Assembly (NCBI GenBank): GCA_016717855.1
Contig: JADKEV010000005.1
Coordinates: 62,001 to 126,000, forward strand
DNA length: 64,000 nucleotides
Direction of reading: 5' to 3'
DNA from: Betaproteobacteria bacterium
Lineage (GTDB): Bacteria; Pseudomonadota; Gammaproteobacteria; Burkholderiales; Casimicrobiaceae
The notes under the pieces are model-generated. The model had not been told where the DNA came from. It saw nothing but the letters and a program-made list of their open reading frames with translations, and searched no databases. Below are positions 17,282 through 25,985 of the stretch, piece after piece (the stretch's first letter is position 1; every line of letters starts with the position of its first letter). The translations under genes were made by a program, and so were the position numbers.

Positions 17282-18033
17282 TTGGTCCCTCCCTTCGGCG
17301 TGACGAAGCGGGTGAAGTAGTTGATCGCGCTGTTCATCTTGTTCTGGTTGATCGCATTGGCCGGATCGACGCCCTTCGGGCACACGACCGAACAGTAGCC
17401 GACCGCGGTGCATCCCCAGAAGCCTTCGTGCGCATACCCGAGATCCATGCGCTCGGCGCTGGCGCCGTCGCGCGAATCGGCGTTGTAGCGGTGCATCAGC
17501 GCCAGCACGCCGGGGCCGGTGAAGGTCTTGTCGAGCCCGTACTGCGGGCAGGCGGCGTAGCACAGCATGCAATTGATGCAGGAGCTGAACTGCTCGTACA
17601 TGTCGCGCTGCTGCGGCGTCTGCAGGTACTCGCCCTGCTCCAGCGTGCGCGGCTCCTTCGGAATGATGTAGGGCTTGATGCTCTCGAGCTTGGTGATGAA
17701 GTCGCCCGCGTCGACGATCAGGTCGCGCTCGATCGGCATGTGCGCGAGCGCCTCGATGCGCAGGCCCGCGGGGTAGTACTCGCGCAGGAAGGTCTTGCAC
17801 GAGAGCTTGGGCTTGCCGTCTATCATCATCCCGCAGCTGCCGCAGATCGCCATCCGGCAGGACCAGCGGAAGCTGACCGTGCCGTCGAGGTAATCCTTGA
17901 TGTATTGCAGCCCCTGCAGCACCGACATGTCGTCGGTGAACGGCACCTTGAAGCTTTGCAGCACGGGCTCCGTCTCCTGCTCGGGCCGGTAGCGCAGGAC
18001 CTGGATCTCGATGACTTTTTCGGTATCAGTCAT
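17278..18033 (-). CDS. frdB: Fumarate reductase iron-sulfur subunit
   Basis: 251-aa electron-transfer subunit (E. coli FrdB, 244 aa). [2Fe-2S] ligands in SCRMAICGSCGMM and the following Cys of KLSCKTFLREYY; [4Fe-4S] in CINCMLCYAACP; [3Fe-4S] in CTAVGYCSVVCPKGVDP. EALAHMPIERDLIVD and KPYIIP favour fumarate reductase over succinate dehydrogenase. It overlaps frdA by 8 bp. Confidence 0.94.
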   Translation of the reverse strand: MTDTEKVIEIQVLRYRPEQETEPVLQSFKVPFTDDMSVLQGLQYIKDYLDGTVSFRWSCRMAICGSCGMMIDGKPKLSCKTFLREYYPAGLRIEALAHMPIERDLIVDAGDFITKLESIKPYIIPKEPRTLEQGEYLQTPQQRDMYEQFSSCINCMLCYAACPQYGLDKTFTGPGVLALMHRYNADSRDGASAERMDLGYAHEGFWGCTAVGYCSVVCPKGVDPANAINQNKMNSAINYFTRFVTPKGGTK

Positions 18034-19825
18034 TGCCTGCTCCCTCGCGCTCGCGTTCCGCCGCTTCCGCCTCTTCGCCGGCGGCGCCGTAGGCGCGCGT
18101 GCCCGGCGTGGACTTGGTGATTTTCACGTCCCCATACTCGATCCGCGGCGGACCGTCCCCGGTGTAGTAGGCCAGCGAGTGCTTGAGATAATTGACGTCG
18201 TCGCGTTCCTCGAAGCCGTCGAGCCTCTGGTGCGAGCCGCGCGACTCCTTGCGGTTCAGCGCCGAATGCACGATCGCCTCGGCCACTTCGAGCAGGTAAC
18301 CGAGTTCGATCGAAAGCAACCATTCGGTGTTATACACTTTCGAATGGTCGTCGATTTTCAGGTTCCTGTAGCGCTCCCTGAGTTCCCGGAGCTTGTCGCA
18401 AGTGGCCTGCATGTCGGACTCGAGACGGTAGATGCCGCAGCCGTTCTCCATGCTCTGGGCCATCTCGGTGCGCAGCACCGCCAGGCGTTCCTTGCCGCGG
18501 GACTGGGTGACGACATCGAGAGCGCGCGTGCGCGCCGCCTCGGCCTGTTTCTCGATAGCCGCCGGATTGCTGATCGACACCGACCTGGCGAACTTTGCCG
18601 CCTCGACGCCCGCCACCTTGCCGAAGACGATCAGCTCGGTCAGCGAGTTCGACCCCAGCCGGTTCGCCCCATGGATGCCTACGCTGGAACATTCGCCGAC
18701 CGAATACAGGCCCGGCAGGGACGAGGCCGTCTTGCCGTCGGCCAGGATGCCGCCCATCGTGTAATGCACCGCCGGCAACACCGGTATCGGCGTGTGCGCC
18801 GGATCGACACCGAGAAATTCCTCGGCCAGTTCGCAGATCAGCGGCAGGCGCTCGTGCAGCTTTGCCGCGCCAAGGTGGCGCAGATCCAGATTCACCACCG
18901 CGCCATGCGGACCCTCGACCGTCCGGCCCTTCCTCTTCTCGTGCCAGAAAGCCTGGCTCAGTCGGTCGCGCGGCCCGAGTTCCATCGCCTTGTTGCGCGG
19001 CGATGGCTCGGCCGGTCCAAGTCCGTAGTCCTGCAGATAGCGATAGCCATCCTTGTTGAGGAGGAAACCGCCTTCGCCGCGGCAGGCCTCGGTGAACAGC
19101 AGGCCGGTGCCCGGCATGCAGGTCGGGTGATATTGCATGAATTCCATGTCGCGCAGCGGCACGCCATGGCGGTACGCGAGCGCCATGCCGTCGCCGGTGA
19201 CGATGCCGCCGTTGGTGTTCTCGCGGAACACGCGGCCGGCGCCGCCGGTGGCGATGATCACGGCTTTCGCCTCGATCAGCGTGAACTCGCCGGTCGCGAT
19301 CTGGATCGCCAGCACGCCCTGGCAGCGGCCGTCCTCGACCATCAGGTCGGAGCAAAAATACTCGTCGAAGCGCTTGATCGACGGATACTTGATGGAAGTC
19401 TGGAACAGGGTGTGCAGCATGTGGAAGCCGGTCTTGTCCGCCGCGAACCAGGTGCGCTCGATCTTCATCCCGCCGAAGGCGCGCACGTTGACGTGGCCGT
19501 CGTCCTTCCTGCTCCACGGGCAGCCCCAGTGCTCCATCTGCACCATCTCCTCGTGCGAATGGGCGACGAAGTACTCGACGACATCCTGCTCGCACAGCCA
19601 GTCGCCGCCATGCACGGTGTCGTTGAAGTGATATTCGAGGCTGTCGTCCGGCCGCGTCACCCCGGCCGCCCCGCCTTCCGCCGCCACCGTGTGGCTGCGC
19701 ATCGGATAGACCTTGGAGATCAGCGCGATCTTCAGTGTCGGATCCGCCTCGGCCACCGCAATCGCCGCCCGCAATCCGCCGCCACCCGCGCCGACGATTG
19801 CTACGTCTGCCTTGTAGACTTCCAC
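18026..19825 (-). CDS. frdA: Fumarate reductase flavoprotein subunit
   Basis: 599-aa catalytic subunit (E. coli FrdA, 602 aa) carrying covalent FAD. Seen: FAD motif VAIVGAGGGGLRAAIAV, the flavinylation region SHTVAAEGG, active-site HPTCMPGTGLLFTEACRGEGG and the GANRLGSNSLTELIVFG motif. Starts with GTG at 19825 after AAGGGGGT. In E. coli-type enzymes menaquinol is the donor; here the neighbouring rquA suggests rhodoquinol. First gene of frdABCD, driven by an FNR-type promoter about 170 bp upstream. No separate sdh operon is visible here, so reverse activity is possible. Confidence 0.94.
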   Translation of the reverse strand: MEVYKADVAIVGAGGGGLRAAIAVAEADPTLKIALISKVYPMRSHTVAAEGGAAGVTRPDDSLEYHFNDTVHGGDWLCEQDVVEYFVAHSHEEMVQMEHWGCPWSRKDDGHVNVRAFGGMKIERTWFAADKTGFHMLHTLFQTSIKYPSIKRFDEYFCSDLMVEDGRCQGVLAIQIATGEFTLIEAKAVIIATGGAGRVFRENTNGGIVTGDGMALAYRHGVPLRDMEFMQYHPTCMPGTGLLFTEACRGEGGFLLNKDGYRYLQDYGLGPAEPSPRNKAMELGPRDRLSQAFWHEKRKGRTVEGPHGAVVNLDLRHLGAAKLHERLPLICELAEEFLGVDPAHTPIPVLPAVHYTMGGILADGKTASSLPGLYSVGECSSVGIHGANRLGSNSLTELIVFGKVAGVEAAKFARSVSISNPAAIEKQAEAARTRALDVVTQSRGKERLAVLRTEMAQSMENGCGIYRLESDMQATCDKLRELRERYRNLKIDDHSKVYNTEWLLSIELGYLLEVAEAIVHSALNRKESRGSHQRLDGFEERDDVNYLKHSLAYYTGDGPPRIEYGDVKITKSTPGTRAYGAAGEEAEAAEREREGAGND

Positions 19826-20004
19826 TGCTTACCCCCTTTTGCGCGCGGCGCGACGACGATCCAAATAAAACGTCCAAGCCAGCCGCGACTCCAATTTTGG
19901 GACAACCGCGTGGTCACGCGTCGAAAACATGCGCCCATCGAAAAGACGGTGCACCGCCCCGTTCCGGAACTGGGCGACGCCTGGATCGATGTAACGTGAG
20001 ACTG

Positions 20005-20046
20005 AATATACCGGCGGCCCGATTGACGCCTATTGATCCAAGTCAA
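20005..20046 (-). promoter_or_regulatory. FNR class II promoter of frdABCD
   Basis: On the minus strand TTGACTTGGATCAA (20033-20046) is followed after exactly 22 bp by the -10 TATATT (20005-20010). The box centre is then at -41.5 from a start near 19998, the textbook class II arrangement. The leader to the GTG of frdA is about 173 nt. The 404-bp gap 19826-20229 otherwise shows no gene. Confidence 0.75.
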
Positions 20047-20229
20047 TCCGCCGGCTCAATGGCGCGGACCGGGTGGTTCCTCATAGGGGCTGGCAAATTG
20101 CGATAGACCGTGGCTGCAGAGAGTGCGGGGATACTGGACCGACTCGAAACCTGTCCGGCGCCGAAGCACCAATCAAGTTGTTGCGGGTAACATGCTCCTC
20201 CCCTCCCGATTCGGGCCAGCAGGAGAACC

Positions 20230-20760
20230 ATGAACGCCAACGCAGCGCCAGACTGGCGCGACCAGATTTTCGAAGTCCTGCGCGCCCACGACATCCGGCA
20301 GGTCTATCACGTCCCCGATGCCGGCCATGCTCGGCTGATCGAGGCCTGCCAGAGATCCGCGTCCATCCGCACCGTCGTCCTGACGACGGAGGAGGAAGGC
20401 GTCGCGCTTGCCGCCGGCGCGTGGCTGGGCGGCCAGCGCTCGGTGCTGCTCATGCAGAGCTCGGGCGTGGGCAACACCATCAACATGATGGGCCTGACCA
20501 AGACACTGCGCTTTCCGTTCCTGACGCTGATCACCATGCGCGGCGAGTTGGGGGAGTTCAATTCCTGGCAATACCCGATGGGCCAGGGCACGCCGAAGGT
20601 GCTCGAGGCGATGGGCTTGCTGGTCTGCCCCGTCGCGGCGGCGGCCGACGTCAAGGCGACGGTCGATGCGGCGGCGCGCGCGGCGTTCAATGGCGGTCAG
20701 GCGGTCGCCGTGCTGCTGCGCCAGAAACTCATCGGCATCAAGAATTTCGGGGAAAAGTGA
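20230..20760 (+). CDS. ThDP-dependent decarboxylase, alpha subunit (ComD / phosphonopyruvate decarboxylase-like)
   Basis: 176-aa protein forming the pyrimidine-binding ThDP domain of a two-subunit 2-oxoacid decarboxylase. DIRQVYHVPDAGHARLIEAC and TTEEEGVALAAGAWLGG (with the catalytic Glu), LMQSSGVGNTINMM and LITMRGELGEFNSWQYPMG are typical of sulfopyruvate and phosphonopyruvate decarboxylases. AGGAGA precedes the ATG. The beta subunit follows after one base. The true substrate is unknown; no sulfonate or phosphonate genes are adjacent. Confidence 0.82.
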   Translation: MNANAAPDWRDQIFEVLRAHDIRQVYHVPDAGHARLIEACQRSASIRTVVLTTEEEGVALAAGAWLGGQRSVLLMQSSGVGNTINMMGLTKTLRFPFLTLITMRGELGEFNSWQYPMGQGTPKVLEAMGLLVCPVAAAADVKATVDAAARAAFNGGQAVAVLLRQKLIGIKNFGEK

Positions 20761-20761
20761 A

Positions 20762-21391
20762 ATGAAGAAAGCGATTCCAGGACTGCTGTTGGAGCGCAGG
20801 GCGGTGGTCAGGCAACTCCTGAAGGATCCCGACGATGACCTGCTGGTGATCGCGGGCCTCGGCTCGTCCTGCTGGGACATCACGGCGGCCGGCGACCGTC
20901 CGCTCAACATGCCGCTATGGGGCGGCATGGGCGCGCCCGTCGCGATGGGGCTGGGCCTTGCGCTCGCACAGCCCGGAAAGCGCGTGCTGGTCATCACCGG
21001 CGACGGCGACATGCTGATGAGCCTGGGCTCGCTCGCCACGGTGGCGGCGCAACAGCCGGAGAATCTCGCCATTGTCGTGCTCGACAACGAAAAGTATGGC
21101 GAGACCGGCAACCAGGCCACCCACACCAGCCCGCGCGACAACGGGCCGACCGCCTCGGGCGCCGGCGCCGATCTCGGCGCGATCGCGAAGGCCTGCGGCA
21201 TCGCCGATTCCGCGACCGTGCGCGAGCCCGGCGCTGTCGCGCAGCTCGTCGGGGATGCGCGAACCGCGCAGGGCCCGATCTTCCGCGTCGTGAAGGTGAT
21301 GGTCGAGAAGCTCGAACTCGTGATGCCGCCGCAGGACGGCGCGCTGCTCAAGGATCGGTTCCGGCGGGCGTTGCTGGGACCGGCGGGGTGA
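20762..21391 (+). CDS. ThDP-dependent decarboxylase, beta subunit (ComE-like)
   Basis: 209-aa ThDP diphosphate-binding domain. WGGMGAPVAMGLGLALAQP and the GDGDMLMSLGS ... VVLDNEKYGETG motif (GDG-x26-N type) bind ThDP and Mg2+. It pairs with the upstream alpha gene (1-bp gap). It converges on the RND outer-membrane factor gene, whose stop is 17 bp away. Alternative: the C-terminal half of a benzoylformate or phosphonopyruvate decarboxylase split in two. Confidence 0.82.
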   Translation: MKKAIPGLLLERRAVVRQLLKDPDDDLLVIAGLGSSCWDITAAGDRPLNMPLWGGMGAPVAMGLGLALAQPGKRVLVITGDGDMLMSLGSLATVAAQQPENLAIVVLDNEKYGETGNQATHTSPRDNGPTASGAGADLGAIAKACGIADSATVREPGAVAQLVGDARTAQGPIFRVVKVMVEKLELVMPPQDGALLKDRFRRALLGPAG

Positions 21392-21407
21392 TCTCCCCCG
21401 ACGCCCG

Positions 21408-22817
21408 TTACGACTGCGGCGCCCAGCCGCCGCCGGTGGCCTTGATCAGGTCGACGGTGTAGGCGAGTTGCGCCTGGCGGTTGCGGGCGAGCGCGAGTTC
21501 GGCGTCGTTGACGCTGCGCTGCGCGTCGAGCACGTCGAGGTAGGCCGAGTAGCCGGCGCCGTAGCGCGCCTGCGCGATACGCAGCGCGTCGCGGGCGGCT
21601 GTCGCGGCGGCGCGCAGATCTTCTTCCGCGGCGACGCTCTGGCGGATGTTGGCCAGCGCGTCGGCGACGTCCCGGAACGCCAGCTCGACGGTCTTCTGGT
21701 AGCTGGCCAGCGCCTGCCGCTGCCGCGCTTCGGCTTCCGCGGTGCGGGCCGCGTACTTTCCCGCATCGAAGACGGGAAACGCGACGCCGAGCGCCGCCGA
21801 CCAGATGCGTGCCGGATTGCTCAATATGTTGGCGAGCGATTCGCTCTCGCCACCCAGGAATCCGGTCAGCGAAAACGTCGGATACTGCGCGGCCTTCGCC
21901 ACGCCGATCTGCGCATTGGCCGCGACCAGGTTCTGCTCGGCGGCGGCGACGTCGGGCCTGCGGTCGATCAGCGTCGCGGGCAGGCCCGGCGGCGGCAGCG
22001 CGGGCACCGGCAGGTCGAGCGCGCCGGCCGCCTGCAGCCGCAGGTCGAGGCGGCCGGTCAGTGTTTGCAACTGGTGTTCGAGCAGCGCGCGCTGACGCTG
22101 CAGGTCGCGCAACTGCGAGGCGGCGTTGGCGCGCGCGACGTTGGCCTGGGCCAGGTCGAGGTCCGAGGCGTAGCCCGCGTTGACCCGGTCGCGGACGATG
22201 CCCAGCGACCCTTCGCGGGTGGTCAGCGTCGTGCGGGTCACCGCGATCTGGGCGTCGAGCGAGCGCAGCGCGAAATACGACTGTGCCGTCGTCGAGGCCA
22301 GCGTGAGCATCACGACGTCGCGTGCGTAGCGCGTCGCCAGCAGCTTCGCCTGCGCCGCCTCGGAGGCGCTCCTCAACTTGCCCCAGAAGTCGAGCTCGAA
22401 CGTCGTCGAGAACGCGAAGCGGTGGTTGTTGCGCACGGTCGGCACGCCGGCGGGGCTGGGCACCGTCGTCCTGGTGCTGGTGGCCGTGCGGCTGGAATTG
22501 CCACCGACGCTGATCTCCGGAAGGATCGCCGCGCCGGTCTCGCGCACGACGCCCTCCGCTTCCTCGACCTGGGCGATGGCGAGCCGGATGTCGACGTTCC
22601 GGGCCAGCGTCGCGGCGACCAGTTCGTTCAGCCGGGGATCGTTGTAGAGCTTCCACCATTCGGCCCCGATGGCGGCGCCGGCAGCGGCGCCCATGTCGTC
22701 CTGGTACGCCGCGGGAAGGTCCGCGGCCGGCCGCTGGTATGCGGGACCGACCGCGCAGCCGGCGCTCACGAGCGCCGCGATCAGCAGCGCCAACAGGCTC
22801 CTGCATCGCCGCCTCAT
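21408..22817 (-). CDS. RND efflux outer-membrane lipoprotein (NodT/OprM family)
   Basis: 469-aa TolC-type channel. A lipoprotein signal peptide with lipobox LVSAGC (Cys at about 21) is followed by two outer-membrane efflux repeats, including WWKLYNDPRLNELVAATLARN and LPATLIDRRPDVAAAEQNL, both strong family markers. Long helical hairpins build the periplasmic tunnel. The ATG at 22817 overlaps the stop of the RND pump gene (ATGA). Last gene of adaptor-pump-channel, a complete tripartite system for lipophilic or cationic compounds. Confidence 0.92.
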   Translation of the reverse strand: MRRRCRSLLALLIAALVSAGCAVGPAYQRPAADLPAAYQDDMGAAAGAAIGAEWWKLYNDPRLNELVAATLARNVDIRLAIAQVEEAEGVVRETGAAILPEISVGGNSSRTATSTRTTVPSPAGVPTVRNNHRFAFSTTFELDFWGKLRSASEAAQAKLLATRYARDVVMLTLASTTAQSYFALRSLDAQIAVTRTTLTTREGSLGIVRDRVNAGYASDLDLAQANVARANAASQLRDLQRQRALLEHQLQTLTGRLDLRLQAAGALDLPVPALPPPGLPATLIDRRPDVAAAEQNLVAANAQIGVAKAAQYPTFSLTGFLGGESESLANILSNPARIWSAALGVAFPVFDAGKYAARTAEAEARQRQALASYQKTVELAFRDVADALANIRQSVAAEEDLRAAATAARDALRIAQARYGAGYSAYLDVLDAQRSVNDAELALARNRQAQLAYTVDLIKATGGGWAPQS

Positions 22818-25800
22818 GGCCCCTCCCCGGCGGCGGTGGCAGGCGCGGCAGACGTGGCGGAGGGCGCCGGCACCGCCGTGCCAGCCCGCGCCTGGGCGCG
22901 CCGCGACATCAGCGCGAAGAACATCGGAATGAATATGGTCGCGATGGAGGTGGCGATGATCATCCCGCCGAACACGCCCGTGCCCATCGACTTGCGCGCT
23001 GCCGCGCCGGCGCCGGAAGCGAACACCAGCGGCACCACGCCCAGGATGAACGCCAGCGAGGTCATCACGATGGGCCGGAAGCGCAGGCGCGCCGCCTGCA
23101 GCGCGGCGTCGACGGGCGACTTGCCCTCGAGCAGCACCGCCTGCTGCGCGAACTCGACGATCAGGATCGCGTTCTTCGCCGCCAGCCCGATCAGCACCAC
23201 CAGCCCGATCTGGAAGTAGATGTCGTTCTCCAGCCCGCGCAGGAACACGAAGCCCAGCGCCCCGGCGATGGCGAACGGGACCGCAAGCAGCACGGCGACC
23301 GGCAACCGCCAGCGTTCGTACAGCGCGGCCAGGATCAGGTACACCATGATGATCGCGAAGCCGAAGGCGAAGACCGACGCGCTGCCGGTCCGCTTTTCCT
23401 GGTAGGCCTGGCCGGTCCAGGCGATCGCGTAACCCTCGGGCAGCGACGCCGCGGCGACCTCCTCGACCGCCTTGATCGTCTCGCCCGAGCTGATCCCCGG
23501 CTTGCCGGTGCCGATCACCTTGGCCGCGATGAACCCGCTGAAACGCTCGAGCTGCTCGGGCCCGACCACGGTCTTCGTCTGCACCACGGTCTTGAGCGGA
23601 ATCATCTCGCCGCTGGCCGTCGAGCGGACGTACACGTTGCCCAGGTCCTCGGGCTTGGCGCGGTATTGCGCATCGGCCTGCATCTGCACCCGGTATGTGC
23701 GGCCGAACTTGTTGAAGTCGTTCACGTACACCGAACCCATCGTGCTTTGCAGCGCGTCGAACACGTCGGACACGGGTATCCCGAGCGATATCGCGCGCTC
23801 GCGGTCGACTTCGACCAGGAGCTGCGGAATGTTCGGCCGGAAGAAGGTGTTGATGCCGGTGAGCTGCGGGTGCTTGTTCAACGCCGCGATGAACTCGGTG
23901 ACGACGGCACCCAGCTTCTTCGGATCGGGATCGCTCCGGCCTTGTACGTAGACTTCGAAACCGCCGGCCGTGCCCAGGCCCCGGATCGGCGGTGGGTTGA
24001 ACGCGAACGCGATGCCGTCGGACAGGGCCATGGCCCGCTTGGAGACTTCGATGGCCAGTTGCGGGGCGGACAGCGTCCGCTCCTCCCAGGGCTTCATCGC
24101 GATGAAGCTGGTGCCGGCGTTCGACTTGCTGCCCCCGCCGATCAGGTCGAAGCCGCTGACCACGAACATGTGCTCGATCGCGGGGATGTCGGCCAGCGAT
24201 TGCTGGAACTGCGCGCCGGTCTTGCGCGTGCGCTCCAGCGTCGCGCCGTCGGGCAGCACGATGGCGCTGAAGATGTAGCCCTGGTCTTCCGAGGGCAGGA
24301 AGCTGCCGGGGATGCGCACGAACAGCAGCACGGTCAGCCCGATGATGCCGAGAAACACCAGGAACGAAACGACGCGCCCGCGCAGCGCCAGGTTGACGCC
24401 CCCCAGGAACCGTCGCGTCAGCCATGCGAAGAACAGGTTGAACGGCCGGAACAGCTTCGACTCGTGGTCGCCCGGATGCAGCATGATCCCGCACAGCGCG
24501 GGCGTCAGCGTCAGCGCGGTGAAGCCCGAGATGACGACGGCAACCGCCAGCGTGACCGCGAACTGCTTGTAGAGCTGGCCGGCGATGCCGCCCAGGAACG
24601 CGACCGGGACGAACACCGCGCAGAGCACCAGCACGATGGCGATGATCGCGCCCTGCACCTCGCGCATCGCCTCGATCGCCGCCGACCGCGCGTCCATCGC
24701 CTGCTCGCGCATCAGCCGCTCGACGTTCTCCAGCACCACGATGGCGTCGTCGACGACGATGCCGATCGCCAGCACCATCGCGAACAAGGTCAGCGTGTTG
24801 ATCGAGAAGTTGAACAGCCAGAGCCCCGCGAACGTGCCGATCAGCGACACCGGCACCGCGATCATCGGGATGACCGTCGCCCGCCAGGTCTGCAGGAACA
24901 GGAACACGACCAGCATCACCAGCAGCGCGGCGATGAAGATGGTGACGATGACCTCGTGGATCGAAGCCTGGACGAAGCGCGTCGTGTCGAACGGTACGAG
25001 GTAGTCGACGCCCTCCGGAAAGCGGGTCTTCAATTCCACCATCCGCGCCCGCACCGCGTCCGCGACGTCGAGCGCGTTGGCGCCCGACTGCAGGAACACG
25101 GCCATCCCGATCGTGGGCTTGCCGTCCACCGTGTTCGAGGCGTCGTAGTTCTGCGCCCCCAGCTCGATGCGCGCCACGTCCTTGATCCGCAGCACGCCGC
25201 CCGGGCCGTTGGCGCGCAGCACGATGTTGCCGAACTCCTCGGGCTCGATCAGCCGCCCGCGCGCGTTCACCGTGTAGACCAGGCTCTGCCCCGGCAGCGC
25301 CGGCTCGGCGCCGATCTTGCCCGCCGCGTATTGCGCGTTCTGGACGCGGATCGCCGCGGCGACGTCGGTCGGCGTCACGCCCAGCTGCGCCATCCGGTCG
25401 GGCTTCAACCAGATGCGCATCGAATAGTCGCGCGCGCCGAAGACGGTCACATCGGCGACGCCGGCGACGCGCTTCAACTCGTCGACGATGTTCAGCGTGG
25501 CGTAGTTGGAGAGGTACAAGGTGTCGAAGCGGCCGTCGGGCGAATTCAGGGCGACGACGTTCAGGATGTCGGTCGAGCGCTTCTGCACCGTCACGCCGTT
25601 GCGGGTGACCTCCTGCGGCAGCCTGGGCGTGGCCAGCTGCACGCGGTTGTTGACGTTGAACACGGCCTTGTCGACGTCGGTGCCGACTTCGAACGTGACG
25701 GTGATCGAGACCGTGCCGTTCGATGACGAGCTCGAATTGAAATACAGCATCTTCTCCACGCCGGAGAGCTGTTCTTCGATCGGCGCCGCGACCACCTTGG

Positions 25801-25972
25801 CCAGCGTTTCCGCGCTCGCGCCCGGATACGCGGCGGTGATCGTCACGGTGGGCGGGGAGATTTCGGGATACTGCGCGATGGGCAGTATTTTCGCGGCGAC
25901 CAGACCCGCGATCACGATGATGATCGCGAGCACGCTCGCGAAGATGGGCCGTTCGATGAAGAACCTGGACAT
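22814..25972 (-). CDS. RND efflux pump, HAE1 family (AcrB/MexB-like)
   Basis: 1052-aa proton-driven inner-membrane pump with 12 membrane helices and two large periplasmic loops. Seen: N-terminus MSRFFIERPIFASVLAIIIV, PIAQYPEISPPTV, the proton-relay Asp pair in GIVVDDAIVVLENVER, and a C-terminal RFRPIVMTSLAFILGVVPL motif. Length and motifs match AcrB (1049 aa). It is 13 bp downstream of the adaptor gene. Substrates cannot be assigned. Confidence 0.95.
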   Translation of the reverse strand: MSRFFIERPIFASVLAIIIVIAGLVAAKILPIAQYPEISPPTVTITAAYPGASAETLAKVVAAPIEEQLSGVEKMLYFNSSSSSNGTVSITVTFEVGTDVDKAVFNVNNRVQLATPRLPQEVTRNGVTVQKRSTDILNVVALNSPDGRFDTLYLSNYATLNIVDELKRVAGVADVTVFGARDYSMRIWLKPDRMAQLGVTPTDVAAAIRVQNAQYAAGKIGAEPALPGQSLVYTVNARGRLIEPEEFGNIVLRANGPGGVLRIKDVARIELGAQNYDASNTVDGKPTIGMAVFLQSGANALDVADAVRARMVELKTRFPEGVDYLVPFDTTRFVQASIHEVIVTIFIAALLVMLVVFLFLQTWRATVIPMIAVPVSLIGTFAGLWLFNFSINTLTLFAMVLAIGIVVDDAIVVLENVERLMREQAMDARSAAIEAMREVQGAIIAIVLVLCAVFVPVAFLGGIAGQLYKQFAVTLAVAVVISGFTALTLTPALCGIMLHPGDHESKLFRPFNLFFAWLTRRFLGGVNLALRGRVVSFLVFLGIIGLTVLLFVRIPGSFLPSEDQGYIFSAIVLPDGATLERTRKTGAQFQQSLADIPAIEHMFVVSGFDLIGGGSKSNAGTSFIAMKPWEERTLSAPQLAIEVSKRAMALSDGIAFAFNPPPIRGLGTAGGFEVYVQGRSDPDPKKLGAVVTEFIAALNKHPQLTGINTFFRPNIPQLLVEVDRERAISLGIPVSDVFDALQSTMGSVYVNDFNKFGRTYRVQMQADAQYRAKPEDLGNVYVRSTASGEMIPLKTVVQTKTVVGPEQLERFSGFIAAKVIGTGKPGISSGETIKAVEEVAAASLPEGYAIAWTGQAYQEKRTGSASVFAFGFAIIMVYLILAALYERWRLPVAVLLAVPFAIAGALGFVFLRGLENDIYFQIGLVVLIGLAAKNAILIVEFAQQAVLLEGKSPVDAALQAARLRFRPIVMTSLAFILGVVPLVFASGAGAAARKSMGTGVFGGMIIATSIATIFIPMFFALMSRRAQARAGTAVPAPSATSAAPATAAGEGP

Positions 25973-25985
25973 GGGGCGCCTGGTT

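Noticed and set aside
21408..24494. A 1028-codon frame joining the outer-membrane channel to upstream sequence
   Set aside because: Only the part from ATG 22817 matches the channel family; upstream it is an off-frame reading of the RND pump, so this is not a real fusion.
22739..25726. 995-codon plus-strand open frame opposite the RND pump
   Set aside because: Antisense shadow of a GC-rich gene; low-complexity His/Asp/Arg composition and no domain. The minus-strand RND pump explains the region fully.
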